Assembly: GCA_031263485.1 (NCBI GenBank)
Contig: JAISFS010000158.1
Span: forward strand, 1 to 39,613
Length of the DNA: 39,613 bases
Direction: 5' to 3'
Source of the DNA: Deltaproteobacteria bacterium
Lineage (GTDB): Bacteria > Desulfobacterota > Desulfarculia > Adiutricales > Adiutricaceae
Shown: positions 9,843 to 18,507 of the stretch, piece after piece
How positions within the stretch are numbered: position 1 is the stretch's first letter
How the letters are laid out: each line of letters opens with the position of its first letter
The notes under the pieces: generated by a model
Seen by the model: only the letters and a program-made list of their open reading frames with translations
The model's database searches: none
What the model was told of the DNA's origin: nothing
Position numbers and translations under genes: made by a program

Positions 9843-10649
9843 ATGGGGCCGGAAATACAGGGAAGAGGTCAAGGAAAGTTGCTTTCGGAAGCAGGGGCTG
9901 GGGCCCCCGTATTCTTTATCCTTGCCCACGCCACGGGGAGCGCCCAGCGCTACGCTGAGCTCCTGCCCCGCCTCGCGTCGAAGGCCAGGGTGGTCCCCCT
10001 GGATCTCCCCGGACACGGGGCGCGGCGCGGCGAGCCGCTCCTGGACGACATGGAGGCCATCCGGGAGGATCTGGCCGCAATTGCCTGCGCGGCCCTCGAT
10101 GGCGCCGGGGCGGCTGGCCAGCGCGGAGCCCCGTCCGGATCGCCCGGAACGGTCGTTACGGACCGGCGGTATCACGTCTTCGGGCACAGCATGGGCGTAG
10201 TGAACGGCTACGTCATGACCGAAAGGCTCATGGCCATGGGCTGCGGGGCGCCCCTGCGCTTTTTCGCGTCCAGCTTCTCGGTGCCCGGCTGGCACCCGAT
10301 CCCCCCCGGCATGCCGGAACTCCCGGACTACGAGATGTGGCGCGAGAGCGCCCTGCGTTTCGGGGTCCTGAACGGCCAGCCAATCCCCACTCCTGAACAG
10401 ATGGAGATCCACTCGCCGGTCTACCGCGCCGATCTGAGAGCCGTGGAGGGCTATCGCCCCCGGCGGCTGACCCCGCTGCCCTGCCCCGTGACGGCGGTAT
10501 ACGCCGAAACCGACATGGTCGACGCGGGACTCGTCTCGCGCTGGGAGGGGCATTGCGCTTCCCTGGAGACGGTGCTGGTGCCGGGCGGGCATTTCCATCC
10601 CCTGGAGAATCCCGGTCGGCTGGAAGAGCTCATCCTGGCGAGGATCTGA
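9843..10649 (+). CDS. Type II (stand-alone) thioesterase
   Basis: This alpha/beta hydrolase of 268 residues is the length expected for the GrsT-like thioesterases that accompany peptide and polyketide synthetases, where they hydrolyse wrong or stalled acyl groups from carrier domains in the cytoplasm. The catalytic triad is visible: GHSMG with Ser116, Asp224 in ETDMVD and His250 in GGHFHPLE. The N-terminal LDLPGHGARRGEP segment matches the VQLPGRGxRxxEP signature of the family. I chose the ATG at 9843, which has a GAGG about 10 bases upstream and begins just before the hydrolase fold. The frame stays open to a TTG at 9627 that would overlap the synthetase gene, but the extra stretch is Gly/Arg-rich and unlike the family. 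It lies about 200 bp downstream on the same strand and is probably cotranscribed. Unlike the thioesterase domain fused to its neighbour, it keeps all catalytic residues. Confidence 0.88.
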   Translation: MGPEIQGRGQGKLLSEAGAGAPVFFILAHATGSAQRYAELLPRLASKARVVPLDLPGHGARRGEPLLDDMEAIREDLAAIACAALDGAGAAGQRGAPSGSPGTVVTDRRYHVFGHSMGVVNGYVMTERLMAMGCGAPLRFFASSFSVPGWHPIPPGMPELPDYEMWRESALRFGVLNGQPIPTPEQMEIHSPVYRADLRAVEGYRPRRLTPLPCPVTAVYAETDMVDAGLVSRWEGHCASLETVLVPGGHFHPLENPGRLEELILARI

Positions 10650-10860
10650 TCCACTGGCCTGCCCTGCGGAAGAAAGACCTGACCGCCGGGCCTTGCCCTG
10701 AGGCGGCCCGGAGCCCTCCCGCGCTGGGCCAGCTCCGGTATGCCCGCCGTGGCGGGACCGTTTCGCCGACGGCTCCGGTTCGCGTCGGGTGGCTCGGGGA
10801 AGTTCAGCCCAACCGGTCGGCACGGTAGCGTCGGGAAGCGCGGATGCCGCCGCCAGAAAG

Positions 10861-10892
10861 AAAAAAGCCCCGCGCCCTTTCGGGCGCGGGGC
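10861..10892 (-). terminator. Intrinsic terminator of the leftward hypothetical gene
   Basis: A perfect 11-bp G+C-rich stem (10867-10877 with 10882-10892) closes a TTTC loop. Read leftward it is followed by six T (10866-10861) and then CTTTC. It sits about 50 bp past the stop of the leftward gene ending at 10943. Confidence 0.9.
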
Positions 10893-10942
10893 GGAAAGTC
10901 CGGGATGGTTCGCCGGGCGGTGAAGGCACTGACGGCGGGGCG

Positions 10943-11458
10943 TCACCTGACCAGCCTGAACCTGACGTTCCGGCGCTCGTTGGCCCAGCGGCGCCACTTC
11001 TCGCCGTCGGCTGTGCCCTTGATAAGCCTGTCGGGCCAGGTGGTCGGCCAGTCGGGCCACTCGGGGTGCCTGACCCACAGGAAGCTCATTGCGCACTTGT
11101 CCGCCTTGGCGTATTTCAGGATACGGCTTTTCTTCTCCAGGCGGTTCACGTGGATGACCTCCATGGGCCTGGTCCACTCGCGGATCTGCCGCTCAAGGGT
11201 CGGGAACTTCCTCTTGTCGGGGCGGTAGGGCGCCACCTCGGGCAGGCTGGAGCTGTTGAGAAGCCTTGCCGTGGTCTCCAGGACCGACTTGGCGAAGAAA
11301 AGTAGGTTCGGGGGGTATACATAATCGTCGAAGCAGTCGAGCTGCTCGGAAGGCAGGGGGTAGGTGGCCTCCAGGGTCGTGTTGGGGATGTAGACCTGGA
11401 TCCACTCGCTGAAAAAGATTTTCGGGATGTCCCGTTCCGTTCCGTTCGGGTCGTTCAT
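10943..11458 (-). CDS. Hypothetical protein, unrecognised family
   Basis: A 171-residue soluble protein that I do not recognise. It has no signal peptide or membrane segment. The C-terminal third is rich in Trp, Arg and Lys (for example HPEWPDWPTTWPDR, then a basic tail WANERRNVRFRLVR), which could suit nucleic-acid or protein binding, but no motif proves this. I chose the ATG at 11458, just downstream of a run of G that may act as ribosome-binding site; a TTG at 11548 in the same frame lies at the predicted transcription start and is unlikely. It has its own promoter (11554-11582) and intrinsic terminator (10861-10892), so it is a single-gene unit and probably real although an orphan. Base composition is like the rest of the chromosome except in the promoter. 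Confidence 0.7.
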   Translation of the reverse strand: MNDPNGTERDIPKIFFSEWIQVYIPNTTLEATYPLPSEQLDCFDDYVYPPNLLFFAKSVLETTARLLNSSSLPEVAPYRPDKRKFPTLERQIREWTRPMEVIHVNRLEKKSRILKYAKADKCAMSFLWVRHPEWPDWPTTWPDRLIKGTADGEKWRRWANERRNVRFRLVR

Positions 11459-11553
11459 CGGATGCCCCCCCCAAAGCTCGGCGGACCCGGAAGGCGACCG
11501 GATCCAGAGGCTGCCGGTCGACACGTCACAATCCCGCCTTTTTAGCAAATGTC

Positions 11554-11582
11554 ATTATAATTCAAGTTGCCGCGGGAATCAA
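11554..11582 (-). promoter_or_regulatory. Sigma-70-type promoter of the leftward hypothetical gene
   Basis: Read leftward: TTGATT (11582-11577), a 17-base spacer, then a perfect TATAAT (11559-11554). Transcription would start near 11547, giving a leader of about 90 bases before the ATG at 11458. Confidence 0.7.
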
Positions 11583-12201
11583 TCGCTTGCGCCGGATGCC
11601 CGGACGCCGTTTTGCGGGGGTGCCTTGTTGCTAGGTTCCGCAGGGTGACGCGGGCATCGGAGCCCGTCCGGTCTGCTCAGGGAAATGAGTGCGGGGAAAG
11701 GGTTTCCGTTGTGCGAAGAAGGTCAGGGCTGGGGAGCGGAGACGCGGCAAATCGATTAAATTTGGCTTAATTATGCCGGAAAGAGAAATAACTAAATGTA
11801 CTTTCCATATCTACTATACCCATAAAATATTGTCTTGTTTGATAATAAATCAGATATAACAGTATTGTATGTATATAATAAAACTAAATTATATGTATCC
11901 GTTCACGACTGGAGGCAGTTCCGGCCCCCCCGGCGACAGGCCTGGCCTGTGGCCTCGCCTCGCGCCTGGCTCTCATCACGCCCGCTTCGCCTGGCCTGTT
12001 TCACCTCAAATCCAGGACAGATAACGATCTCAATGACCGACTTTCCATGACTAAAGCGACTTTCCATGACGAGAGCGGAATTCCATGACGCGAGCGGAAT
12101 TCCATGACGAGAGCGGAAATCCAACTCTCGGGGCTTCCTGAAACGACTTTTCCGGTCACTAGCGATGAACCGGAAAGCCGGTGGACTCTTACGACGGTTG
12201 C
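11583..12201. other. Non-coding gap with an AT-rich island and tandem repeats
   Basis: I see no supported gene here. About 11757-11900 is markedly AT-rich (several TATAATA/TATATAAT runs) between GC-rich flanks, possibly the scar of a foreign insert. The right part carries the 19-bp tandem repeats at 12040-12115. Confidence 0.6.
12040..12115. repeat. 19-bp tandem repeat, four copies plus a partial
   Basis: Units start at 12040, 12059, 12078 and 12097, each a variant of ACTTCCATGACGAGAGCG-type sequence (shared core TTCCATGACGAGAGCG), with a decayed fifth copy from 12116. They lie just past the 3' end of the leftward AAA-ATPase gene. Confidence 0.9.
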
Positions 12202-13883
12202 TCATTCTGGATCGAAGAAGCGCGCCGCAACCTCGTTTCTTCCGCGGATCGCCAGGGCCAGGCATATGACCTTGCAGCCGGCCGCCCTGTGGGGCCCTGC
12301 ATAGTCATTGACCCTTATCTGGTTTTCGGCGTCGTCGAGAGCGGAGGCGAGCTCCAGCGTCTCGCGGTCCTCGTCGCCCTTGTCCTTCGTATTGTCGGCC
12401 TTGAGGCATTTCAGCTCTATCACCACGCGGACCATGTCCTTGAGGAATACGGTCATGTCGGACCTGCCGTCCGAGCCCGTCACCTCGCTCAGGACCTCAA
12501 GCCCGGCAACGAGGAAAGCGGCATGAAGAATGGAATGGTAACGGCTTTCCGATGATTCATGTTGGTAGTAGGTGATTCCGGCCAGAAGGTCGTGAAGCAG
12601 ACTGATCGTTTCTCCAGAATCCTTGTTCTGTATGGCGTTAGTAATCATTTTTGCGAAGTCGCTTAGGTAGGCGCACGTCCGGCAAAAAATCTGTTCGAAG
12701 CAGAAAGTCCTGTAATTAAGGCCTACCTCCAGGTTAGGTGTCCTGAACGTGAACGCCTCGTCATCGAACGTTATGCCTTGGACGGCAACTTCCTTGCGGG
12801 TTCGACAGTCGATCGTCAGATAGCCGCTGTGAAAAAGGACAGGTACGGCTTCAAGGCTGCCGAGATCGACTTTCATGATTCCTTCGGTAAGATAGCTGTC
12901 CAGTACTGGCTGGATGAAATCCAACGGCTTTTCCCTCACGAGAGCGGACAGGTGGGACGGCTGTCCTGAAAATGGCCAATATGCCCGCAATTTTTTCTCG
13001 TCGAAAAAATTTAGTATCGAGTATGGATTCAACACCCGATGGTCGCCTAACCAGCTGTAGCCGTCGTACCATTCCAGGATTTTCGCCCTAAGTTCCTTCT
13101 GCTTGGCGTCCCGCCCGATGTCTCCGATGGTTTTCAGTCTCCTGAGGGACTCAGCGAATCTGTTTCTGAAAAGCTTGTCGAATTCGGGGATGGTGAAGCC
13201 GCATATCCCCGCGAAATCCGACATCAGCGAGATGTCTTTGAAGTCGTTCGGTCCGGAGTCCAGTGAAGTCAACGCGAACCGGGTGATGCCGGTGACGAGG
13301 GCGAACCGGACGAACATAAACTGTCTTTCAAGGCCGCGTAAAAATCATGCAGGACATCTCGGTTGTCGGAGGCAAGCTTCCTGTTGGCGATGTGCCTGGA
13401 CACCGGGGCATCGTATTCGTCGATCAGGACGACGACGCCGGTGCCGTGCTTTTCGGAAACCCCTTCCAGAAGCTCGGCCAACATCAACCCTGAGTTGTTG
13501 GCGGAAATACGGACATTCTGTTTGATTGCCGCGTTATTCAAGTCGAACTTGATGCAGTCGATAAGGTCGTCCTTGGTTGAGAGCTCGTTGTAGCGTCCCA
13601 TGCTGAATCTCAGCACCGGGTGCTTTTCGAAAGCGTAATCGCTGTCCGTCTCGATCCACAGCCCCTTGAAAATCTCCCGTTCGCCCCGAAACAGTTCCTG
13701 GATGGTATCGAGCAAAAGGGTTTTTCCGAACCGTCTGGGGCGGGTCAGGAAACAGCTTTTATATTTTCCGACCATCGTGTGGATATATTCGGTCTTGTCA
13801 GCGTACAGGAAATTTCTCTCTCTGATTTCACGAAAGGTCATGCTGCCTAAAGGCAGCTTTAGCGGAGGATTTTGAGATGCCAT
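12202..13883 (-). pseudogene. AAA-ATPase-like / PD-(D/E)XK nuclease-superfamily protein, split by a frameshift
   Basis: Two leftward frames join into one protein of the usual length for this family (about 560 residues). The first (13883 to about 13320) begins with the family N-terminus, a FLTRPRRFGKTLLLDT Walker A segment and VVVLIDEYDAPV Walker B. The second (about 13317-12202) resumes at FALVTGITRF and runs to a PD-(D/E)XK-type core, GRSDMTVFLKDMVRVVIELK, near the C-terminus. The frames meet just after YAALKDS (about 13320-13332); a single missing base explains the break. Start ATG 13883 has AAGGAG seven bases upstream, so the front end is intact. Proteins of this AAA-ATPase_like plus PDDEXK_9 architecture occur in many copies in some anaerobes; their role is not established. 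Either a real pseudogene or one sequencing/assembly error; a programmed shift is less likely because I see no slippery heptamer with a following structure. Confidence 0.85.
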
Positions 13884-14649
13884 GATGTCTCCTTGAAAAT
13901 CCGGTTTCTAAGGCAAAAGCAAGCGAATGTGAAGAATGCACGTTTTCGCGATTGAGATACTCCAGGCGGATGCAGTATCCTATCCGGTGTATCTTATCAG
14001 AAAAATAATGAGTGCGAAAAAAAAACTTGCTTTGGAGCTGACGGGGCCGGTGACCTCGGGTTCGGCGGGAACATGCATGTTCAAGGAAGTCGGCTGACAC
14101 CCCTTTGATGACAAAGGTAAGCCACCCTTGAACTGATAAGATGCCATGGTCATCATCCTATCCCTTCATGGGGCGGCTGACCTGCCCGTGGGCTCCCGGC
14201 TTTCCTTCCGTGATCGATGACGGAGCGAATACATCGGGTATCCGTTCATGGGAGAGGTAGAGCCGCGTTCCCCTGGACGCATAGGCTGTTGCCCCCTTGC
14301 CCTGCGAACCGGGCGTCCCGAAACCTGGCCGATTTCCCCCCGGCTACCGACCAGCCCCCCCTGACGCCTCACTCTCTCCTGCGGATCATGGCCCACCGAC
14401 GTGAAAGGGTCCGGCGTTAAACGTCCTTCACAGGGATTCTGACCTGCCGTCCTGTCACCCGGCCTTGCCCCATGCGTCATCTGACTCGCCCTCGCCAACG
14501 GGAACTGTGAGCTTGACCGTGGCTGGCGGGGAAACCGCCGTGGACGGGCCCGGATTCTGCGGGGCGTCAAGGCCTTCTGGCGGCGGAAGCGCGGGGCATG
14601 TCCGGTGAGGCCGCTGAAAACCTAGGCAACGGCGGCCCGGCGTCCGGCC
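13884..14649. other. Gap without a recognised gene
   Basis: It holds the ribosome-binding site and leader of the leftward AAA-ATPase gene on its left, with an A/T-rich stretch near 13990-14030 that may carry its promoter, although I cannot define a convincing -35/-10 pair. The rest is GC-rich and the frames in it have no recognisable motif. Confidence 0.5.
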
Positions 14650-15249
14650 TCAATGCCCACGCTTGGGTTTTCCGTTGCCTGCGGCGGGGCTTCGGGGGGA
14701 CCGTGACTGTCCCGGCGGCGGGTTTGAGGTGGGTGCCGCCTCGCCGTCCACCTCAAAGGAAGGCAACAGGGAAGGCCCGCTTCCCTCAAGCCCTGCCGCC
14801 CCGGCGGGAAGGCCTTCGTGCGGGTGGCCTCGGGATTCGCCGCAGGGGCAACGGCTCCGGTCCATGAGCCCCCGCATGATGCCGCACTCCGAGACCTTGC
14901 CGCCGGGCGGGCAGCGGCCACGCAGCTCGGAGAGCTGGTCCCTGAGGCTCCGGATCGACTTGAGGAGCCCGTCCAGCTTCTCTATGTGGCTGACCACTAT
15001 CGCGTCCACCATGCCGCAGCTGGCCTCCGGGGCGTCCCTGAGGGCGAGGAGTTCCTTTATCTCGTCCAGGGAGAAGCCGTGGCTCCGGCAGTGGCGGATG
15101 AAGATCAGATCGTCCAGGTCCCGCTCCGAATAGGAGCGGTAGCCGTTGTCCAGCCGCGAAGGGGGCCGCATGAGCCCCGTCTTCTCATAATAGCGCACGG
15201 TGATGGGCTTGGTGCCCGCCAGGGCCGCCAGCCTGCCGATGGTGTACAT
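14650..15249 (-). CDS. zntR: MerR-family heavy-metal-responsive regulator (ZntR/CadR type)
   Basis: A 199-residue cytoplasmic transcription factor. Residues 1-70 are the MerR winged helix-turn-helix (starting MYTIGRLAALAG, with VRYYEKTGL), followed by the long dimerisation helix. Cys78, Cys113 and Cys122 sit where ZntR has Cys79, Cys114 and Cys124, which bind Zn; Cys134 and Cys136 add a further CxC. The C-terminal 55 residues are a Gly/Pro-rich extension that ZntR lacks. The ATG at 15249 is preceded by AGGGAGG at five bases; the frame continues upstream to 15345 but that would run across the shared promoter. It is divergent from the metal-pump gene, and the operator at 15317-15332 lies between them, so it very likely represses the pump without metal and activates it with Zn, Cd or Pb. 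Which metal is not decided by sequence. Confidence 0.9.
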   Translation of the reverse strand: MYTIGRLAALAGTKPITVRYYEKTGLMRPPSRLDNGYRSYSERDLDDLIFIRHCRSHGFSLDEIKELLALRDAPEASCGMVDAIVVSHIEKLDGLLKSIRSLRDQLSELRGRCPPGGKVSECGIMRGLMDRSRCPCGESRGHPHEGLPAGAAGLEGSGPSLLPSFEVDGEAAPTSNPPPGQSRSPRSPAAGNGKPKRGH

Positions 15250-15314
15250 TTGCCCTCCCTTGTCATTTTCCGCTCGAGGGCCGTTTTTTTTTGCCCGAAC
15301 GGTCGGAAAAGGGC

Positions 15315-15345
15315 TTGACCTTATAGCAGGTCGAATGTCTATCAT
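15315..15345 (+). promoter_or_regulatory. MerR-type promoter and operator of the metal pump
   Basis: TTGACC (15315-15320) and TATCAT (15340-15345) are separated by 19 bases, the overlong spacer typical of MerR-activated promoters. The spacer holds the dyad GACCTTATAGCAGGTC (15317-15332), resembling CadR/PbrR operators that start TTGACxCTATAG. Transcription would start close to 15352, about 40 bases before the ATG. Confidence 0.88.
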
Positions 15346-15390
15346 ATGCTCAGGGGAAGTTCCCCGTCAAACCACCATGAGGAGAGGACA

Positions 15391-18300
15391 ATGCACTACT
15401 GCGAAATCTGCGGGACGGTCCACGAGGAGGGCCACCACCACCATCATCACGAGACCGGCGCGGGCGCGGCCGTCCGGGTTGCCGCCGCCCCCAGGGCGGA
15501 GCGCGGAGAGGCCGCCTCCGAGGGCCAGGACGATTCGGGGGACGACCCTCCGGCACCACCCTCGCTCGGGGCCGCCTCCATCCCGTTCCCCCCGGTCGGG
15601 ACGGCAGCCTTCGGGCAGAACGACTTCCACACCTCCAGCCTCCCCCGCCTGTCCCCAGGCCATGGCCCCGAGCGGGCCGTCGGCCGCGTCATCGATTTCC
15701 CTCAACAGCCAGACAACCCTGAGCCAGACAACCCTGAGGGGCGCCCTTCCCAACCGGAAGAGTCCTGCTGCCCCGACTGCGCCGGGACCCCGACACCCGA
15801 TGCCCAGGGATCGGCGACCGTCACGGACGACTCCGCCGAGGCCTCCTGGGAGACGGCACGCTACTTCATCCCCGCCATGGACTGCCCCCACGAGGAGAAG
15901 CTTATCCGCGACAGGCTCGCGGGCATGGAGGGCGTGAAAGCCCTGGGTTTCGACCTTGCGGCCAACACGCTTACGGTCCGTCACGCTCTTAAGTCCCTCG
16001 ACGGTTTGGTCGCGGCACTGATGTCCATCGGCATGACGCCGGAGGCAGCCGAGGTCGCCGCCAGGACGCCACGCGCTTCCCATTCGGGCCATGCCGCCCA
16101 TGACAACCCCGGCCACGCCTGCAACGACCATGCGGGCCACGATCACTCGGCACACGACCATTCGAGCCACTCGGGCCACGACCACTCACACCATGACCAT
16201 TCGGGCCACGACCACTCGGGCCACGACCACTCGCACCATGACCACTCTGCCCATGCCGGCCACGACCACGCTGGCCACTCGCATCCCGCAGTCGCGGGTG
16301 CATGCTGTGACGCATGCGCGACAGCGCTCCAGAAGCCACTTCTGACCACCGGAGGCGCCGCCCGCGGGGTCGGTACGGCCCGCTTCAGCATCACGAACAT
16401 GGACTGCCCGGTGGAGGAGAGGCTCATCCGCGACAGGCTAAAAGGCATGGAGGGCATCACGGCCCTGGAGTTCAACCTGCTGAGCCGGGTGCTCACGGTC
16501 CGCCACACCCTCAAGTCCTTGGACGGGGTGGTGGCGGCCCTCAAGTCCATCGACATGGGACCGGTCGCCATCGAGGGCGGCGAGCCCGCGCCCTTGGCGG
16601 ACAGGACGCCGTGGAAGAGGCTCATCGCGGCCTCCCTCATCGCCGGCTGCTCCGAGCTGGCCCACCTGTTCGGGGGCTCGGTCTGGGTGGCGGCGGGGCT
16701 CGCGGTGGCGGCCATCCTGCTGGCGGGCCTCGAGACCTACAAAAAGGGCTGGGGGGCCATCCGGCGGCTTGACCTGAACATGAACGCGCTCATGAGCTTC
16801 GCTGTCACGGGGGCAGTCGTCATCGGCGACTTCCCCGAGGCCGCGATGGTCCTGGTTCTCTTCACCCTGGCCGAGGCACTGGAGGACCGGAGCCTGGGCC
16901 GCGCCCGGGAGGCCATCTCCGGGCTGGTCGAGTCAGCCCCGGAGGTATGCACCGTGCGGCGGCCCGACGGGATTTTCGGCGAGGCCGAGGCCTCCGGGGT
17001 TCCGGTGGGGTCGGTAGTCCGCGTACGGCCCGGGGAAAGGCTCGCCTTGGACGGCAGGATCCTCTCCGGAGCATCCGCCGTGAACGAGGCGGCCATAACC
17101 GGGGAGTCGCGGCCGGCCGAGAAGGGGCCCGGCGACCCGGTCTACTCGGGCACGGTCAACGAGTCCGGATCATTCGACTACGAGACCACCGAGCCTTTCG
17201 AGAACTCCACCCTCGCGCGGATCCTGAAGGCCGTGGAGGAGGCCCAGGCGACGAAGGCTCCCATCCAGCGCTTCGTGGACCGCTTCGCCCAGGTCTACAC
17301 CCCCTCCGTCTTCGCGGCGGCCCTGCTCATCGGCACCGTGCCGCCCCTGGCCTTGGGGCTCCCCTGGGGCGAGTGGATCTACCGGGCCCTGGTCACCCTC
17401 GTCATCGCCTGCCCCTGTGCGCTCGTCATATCGACCCCGGTCACCATCGTCTCTGGGCTGGCGGCGGCCACCCGCAAGGGGCTCCTGGTCAAGGGCGGGA
17501 CATTCCTGGAGGAGGGCAGGAAGCTCAGGGTCCTGGCCTTAGATAAGACCGGCACCGTGACCGCCGGCCGGCCGGTCCTGACCGATGCCGAGACCTGGGG
17601 GGACGTCGACCAGACGGAGCTGAGGACCCTGGGCGCGAGCCTGGCGTACCGCTCCGACCATCCCGTCTCCAAGGCGATCTTCGCCGGGCTCGGGCTGGAT
17701 CACAACGGCATCCTGGAGGCCGAGGGCTTCCGGGCGCTCCCCGGCGAGGGTTCCGCCGCCACGGTCGGCGGCCGCGAGCTCTTCCTGGGCAACTGGAGGC
17801 TGGTCGCCCGCATGGGTCTGGGCGAGCCCGCGCTCGAGAGGCTCTTCGTTCGCCTGGAGGCCCAGGGGAAGAGCGCCGTGGCCCTCTTCGCGCCGGGCCG
17901 GGTACTTGGCGTCTTCGCGGCGGCCGACAAGATCCGTCCCGAAAGCCGGGAGGCCATCGCCGAGCTCGCGCGCATGGGCGTGGAGACTGTGATGCTCACG
18001 GGCGACAACGAGTCGGCCGCCGCCTCCGTCGCCCAGGAGGTGGGGGGGCTCGACTACCGCGCCGGGCTCCTGCCCCAGGACAAGTTGGCCATCGTGCGCG
18101 AGCTCTCCAGAAAGGGCAAGGTAGGCATGGCCGGTGACGGCATCAACGACGCGCCCGCTCTGGCCGAGGCCGACATCGGCTTCTCCATGGGCGCTGCGGG
18201 TACCGGGGCCGCCATCGAGACCTCGGACGTGGCCATCATGGACGACGACCTGAGGAAGATCCCGGCCTTCCTGAAACTTTCCAGGGAAACCGCCTGGCAC

Positions 18301-18453
18301 CTCTGGGAGAACATCAGCTTCTCGCTCCTGGTGAAGTTGGCCTTCATCGCGCTCACCTTCCTGGGCTTCACGAAGATGTGGATGGCCGTCTTTGCGGACA
18401 TCGGAGTGTGCCTCATCGTGGTCGCCAACGGCCTGAGGCTCCTCAAGAAGTGA
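15391..18453 (+). CDS. zntA: Zn/Cd/Pb-exporting P1B-type ATPase
   Basis: A 1020-residue inner-membrane pump that expels divalent soft metals using ATP. N-terminal order: MHYCEIC with a native run of six His near residue 13; a Pro/Glu-rich stretch with a CCPDC cluster; metal-binding domain 1 (153-218); a His-Asp-Gly-rich linker (230-300); a CCDAC cluster; metal-binding domain 2 (327-395). Both metal-binding domains carry MDCPxEE instead of the usual CxxC, and they are near duplicates. The ATPase core has TGES, the membrane CPC (Cys674-Cys676), the phosphorylated Asp718 in DKTGT, the HP motif (about 757) and GDGIND (Asp916). The last helices have a conserved Lys and Asp1003, as in ZntA, which supports Zn/Cd/Pb rather than Cu. 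Start ATG 15391 follows GAGGAGAGG. The protein is longer than ZntA (about 730) because of the doubled, His-rich front. Confidence 0.95.
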   Translation: MHYCEICGTVHEEGHHHHHHETGAGAAVRVAAAPRAERGEAASEGQDDSGDDPPAPPSLGAASIPFPPVGTAAFGQNDFHTSSLPRLSPGHGPERAVGRVIDFPQQPDNPEPDNPEGRPSQPEESCCPDCAGTPTPDAQGSATVTDDSAEASWETARYFIPAMDCPHEEKLIRDRLAGMEGVKALGFDLAANTLTVRHALKSLDGLVAALMSIGMTPEAAEVAARTPRASHSGHAAHDNPGHACNDHAGHDHSAHDHSSHSGHDHSHHDHSGHDHSGHDHSHHDHSAHAGHDHAGHSHPAVAGACCDACATALQKPLLTTGGAARGVGTARFSITNMDCPVEERLIRDRLKGMEGITALEFNLLSRVLTVRHTLKSLDGVVAALKSIDMGPVAIEGGEPAPLADRTPWKRLIAASLIAGCSELAHLFGGSVWVAAGLAVAAILLAGLETYKKGWGAIRRLDLNMNALMSFAVTGAVVIGDFPEAAMVLVLFTLAEALEDRSLGRAREAISGLVESAPEVCTVRRPDGIFGEAEASGVPVGSVVRVRPGERLALDGRILSGASAVNEAAITGESRPAEKGPGDPVYSGTVNESGSFDYETTEPFENSTLARILKAVEEAQATKAPIQRFVDRFAQVYTPSVFAAALLIGTVPPLALGLPWGEWIYRALVTLVIACPCALVISTPVTIVSGLAAATRKGLLVKGGTFLEEGRKLRVLALDKTGTVTAGRPVLTDAETWGDVDQTELRTLGASLAYRSDHPVSKAIFAGLGLDHNGILEAEGFRALPGEGSAATVGGRELFLGNWRLVARMGLGEPALERLFVRLEAQGKSAVALFAPGRVLGVFAAADKIRPESREAIAELARMGVETVMLTGDNESAAASVAQEVGGLDYRAGLLPQDKLAIVRELSRKGKVGMAGDGINDAPALAEADIGFSMGAAGTGAAIETSDVAIMDDDLRKIPAFLKLSRETAWHLWENISFSLLVKLAFIALTFLGFTKMWMAVFADIGVCLIVVANGLRLLKK
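16078..16290 (+). repeat. His-Asp-Gly-Ser-rich repeat region inside the metal pump
   Basis: Short units of the types GHDHS, HHDHS and AHDHS repeat about fifteen times, coded by variants of GGCCACGACCACTC. It joins the two metal-binding domains and probably buffers or collects metal ions (inference). Confidence 0.9.
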
Positions 18454-18507
18454 GACTGGCCCCGCGGAGGGCCTGCATCTGAACTGTCCGGGGATTGCCC
18501 CGGATCT

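Noticed and set aside
9468-11177. 569-codon leftward frame across the thioesterase and the orphan gene
   Set aside because: It is antisense to a well-supported thioesterase and out of frame with the orphan gene, and it has shadow-type composition.
12040-12115. CRISPR array at the 19-bp repeats (also considered for the other tandem arrays)
   Set aside because: Units are directly adjacent with no unique spacers, and there are no cas genes in the window.
13300-13340. Programmed frameshift in the AAA-ATPase gene
   Set aside because: No slippery heptamer or downstream pseudoknot could be recognised; a single-base loss is simpler.
14166-14570. 134-codon leftward frame in the gap left of the MerR-family gene
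   Set aside because: Arg/Pro/Gly-rich with no motif and no convincing ribosome-binding site.
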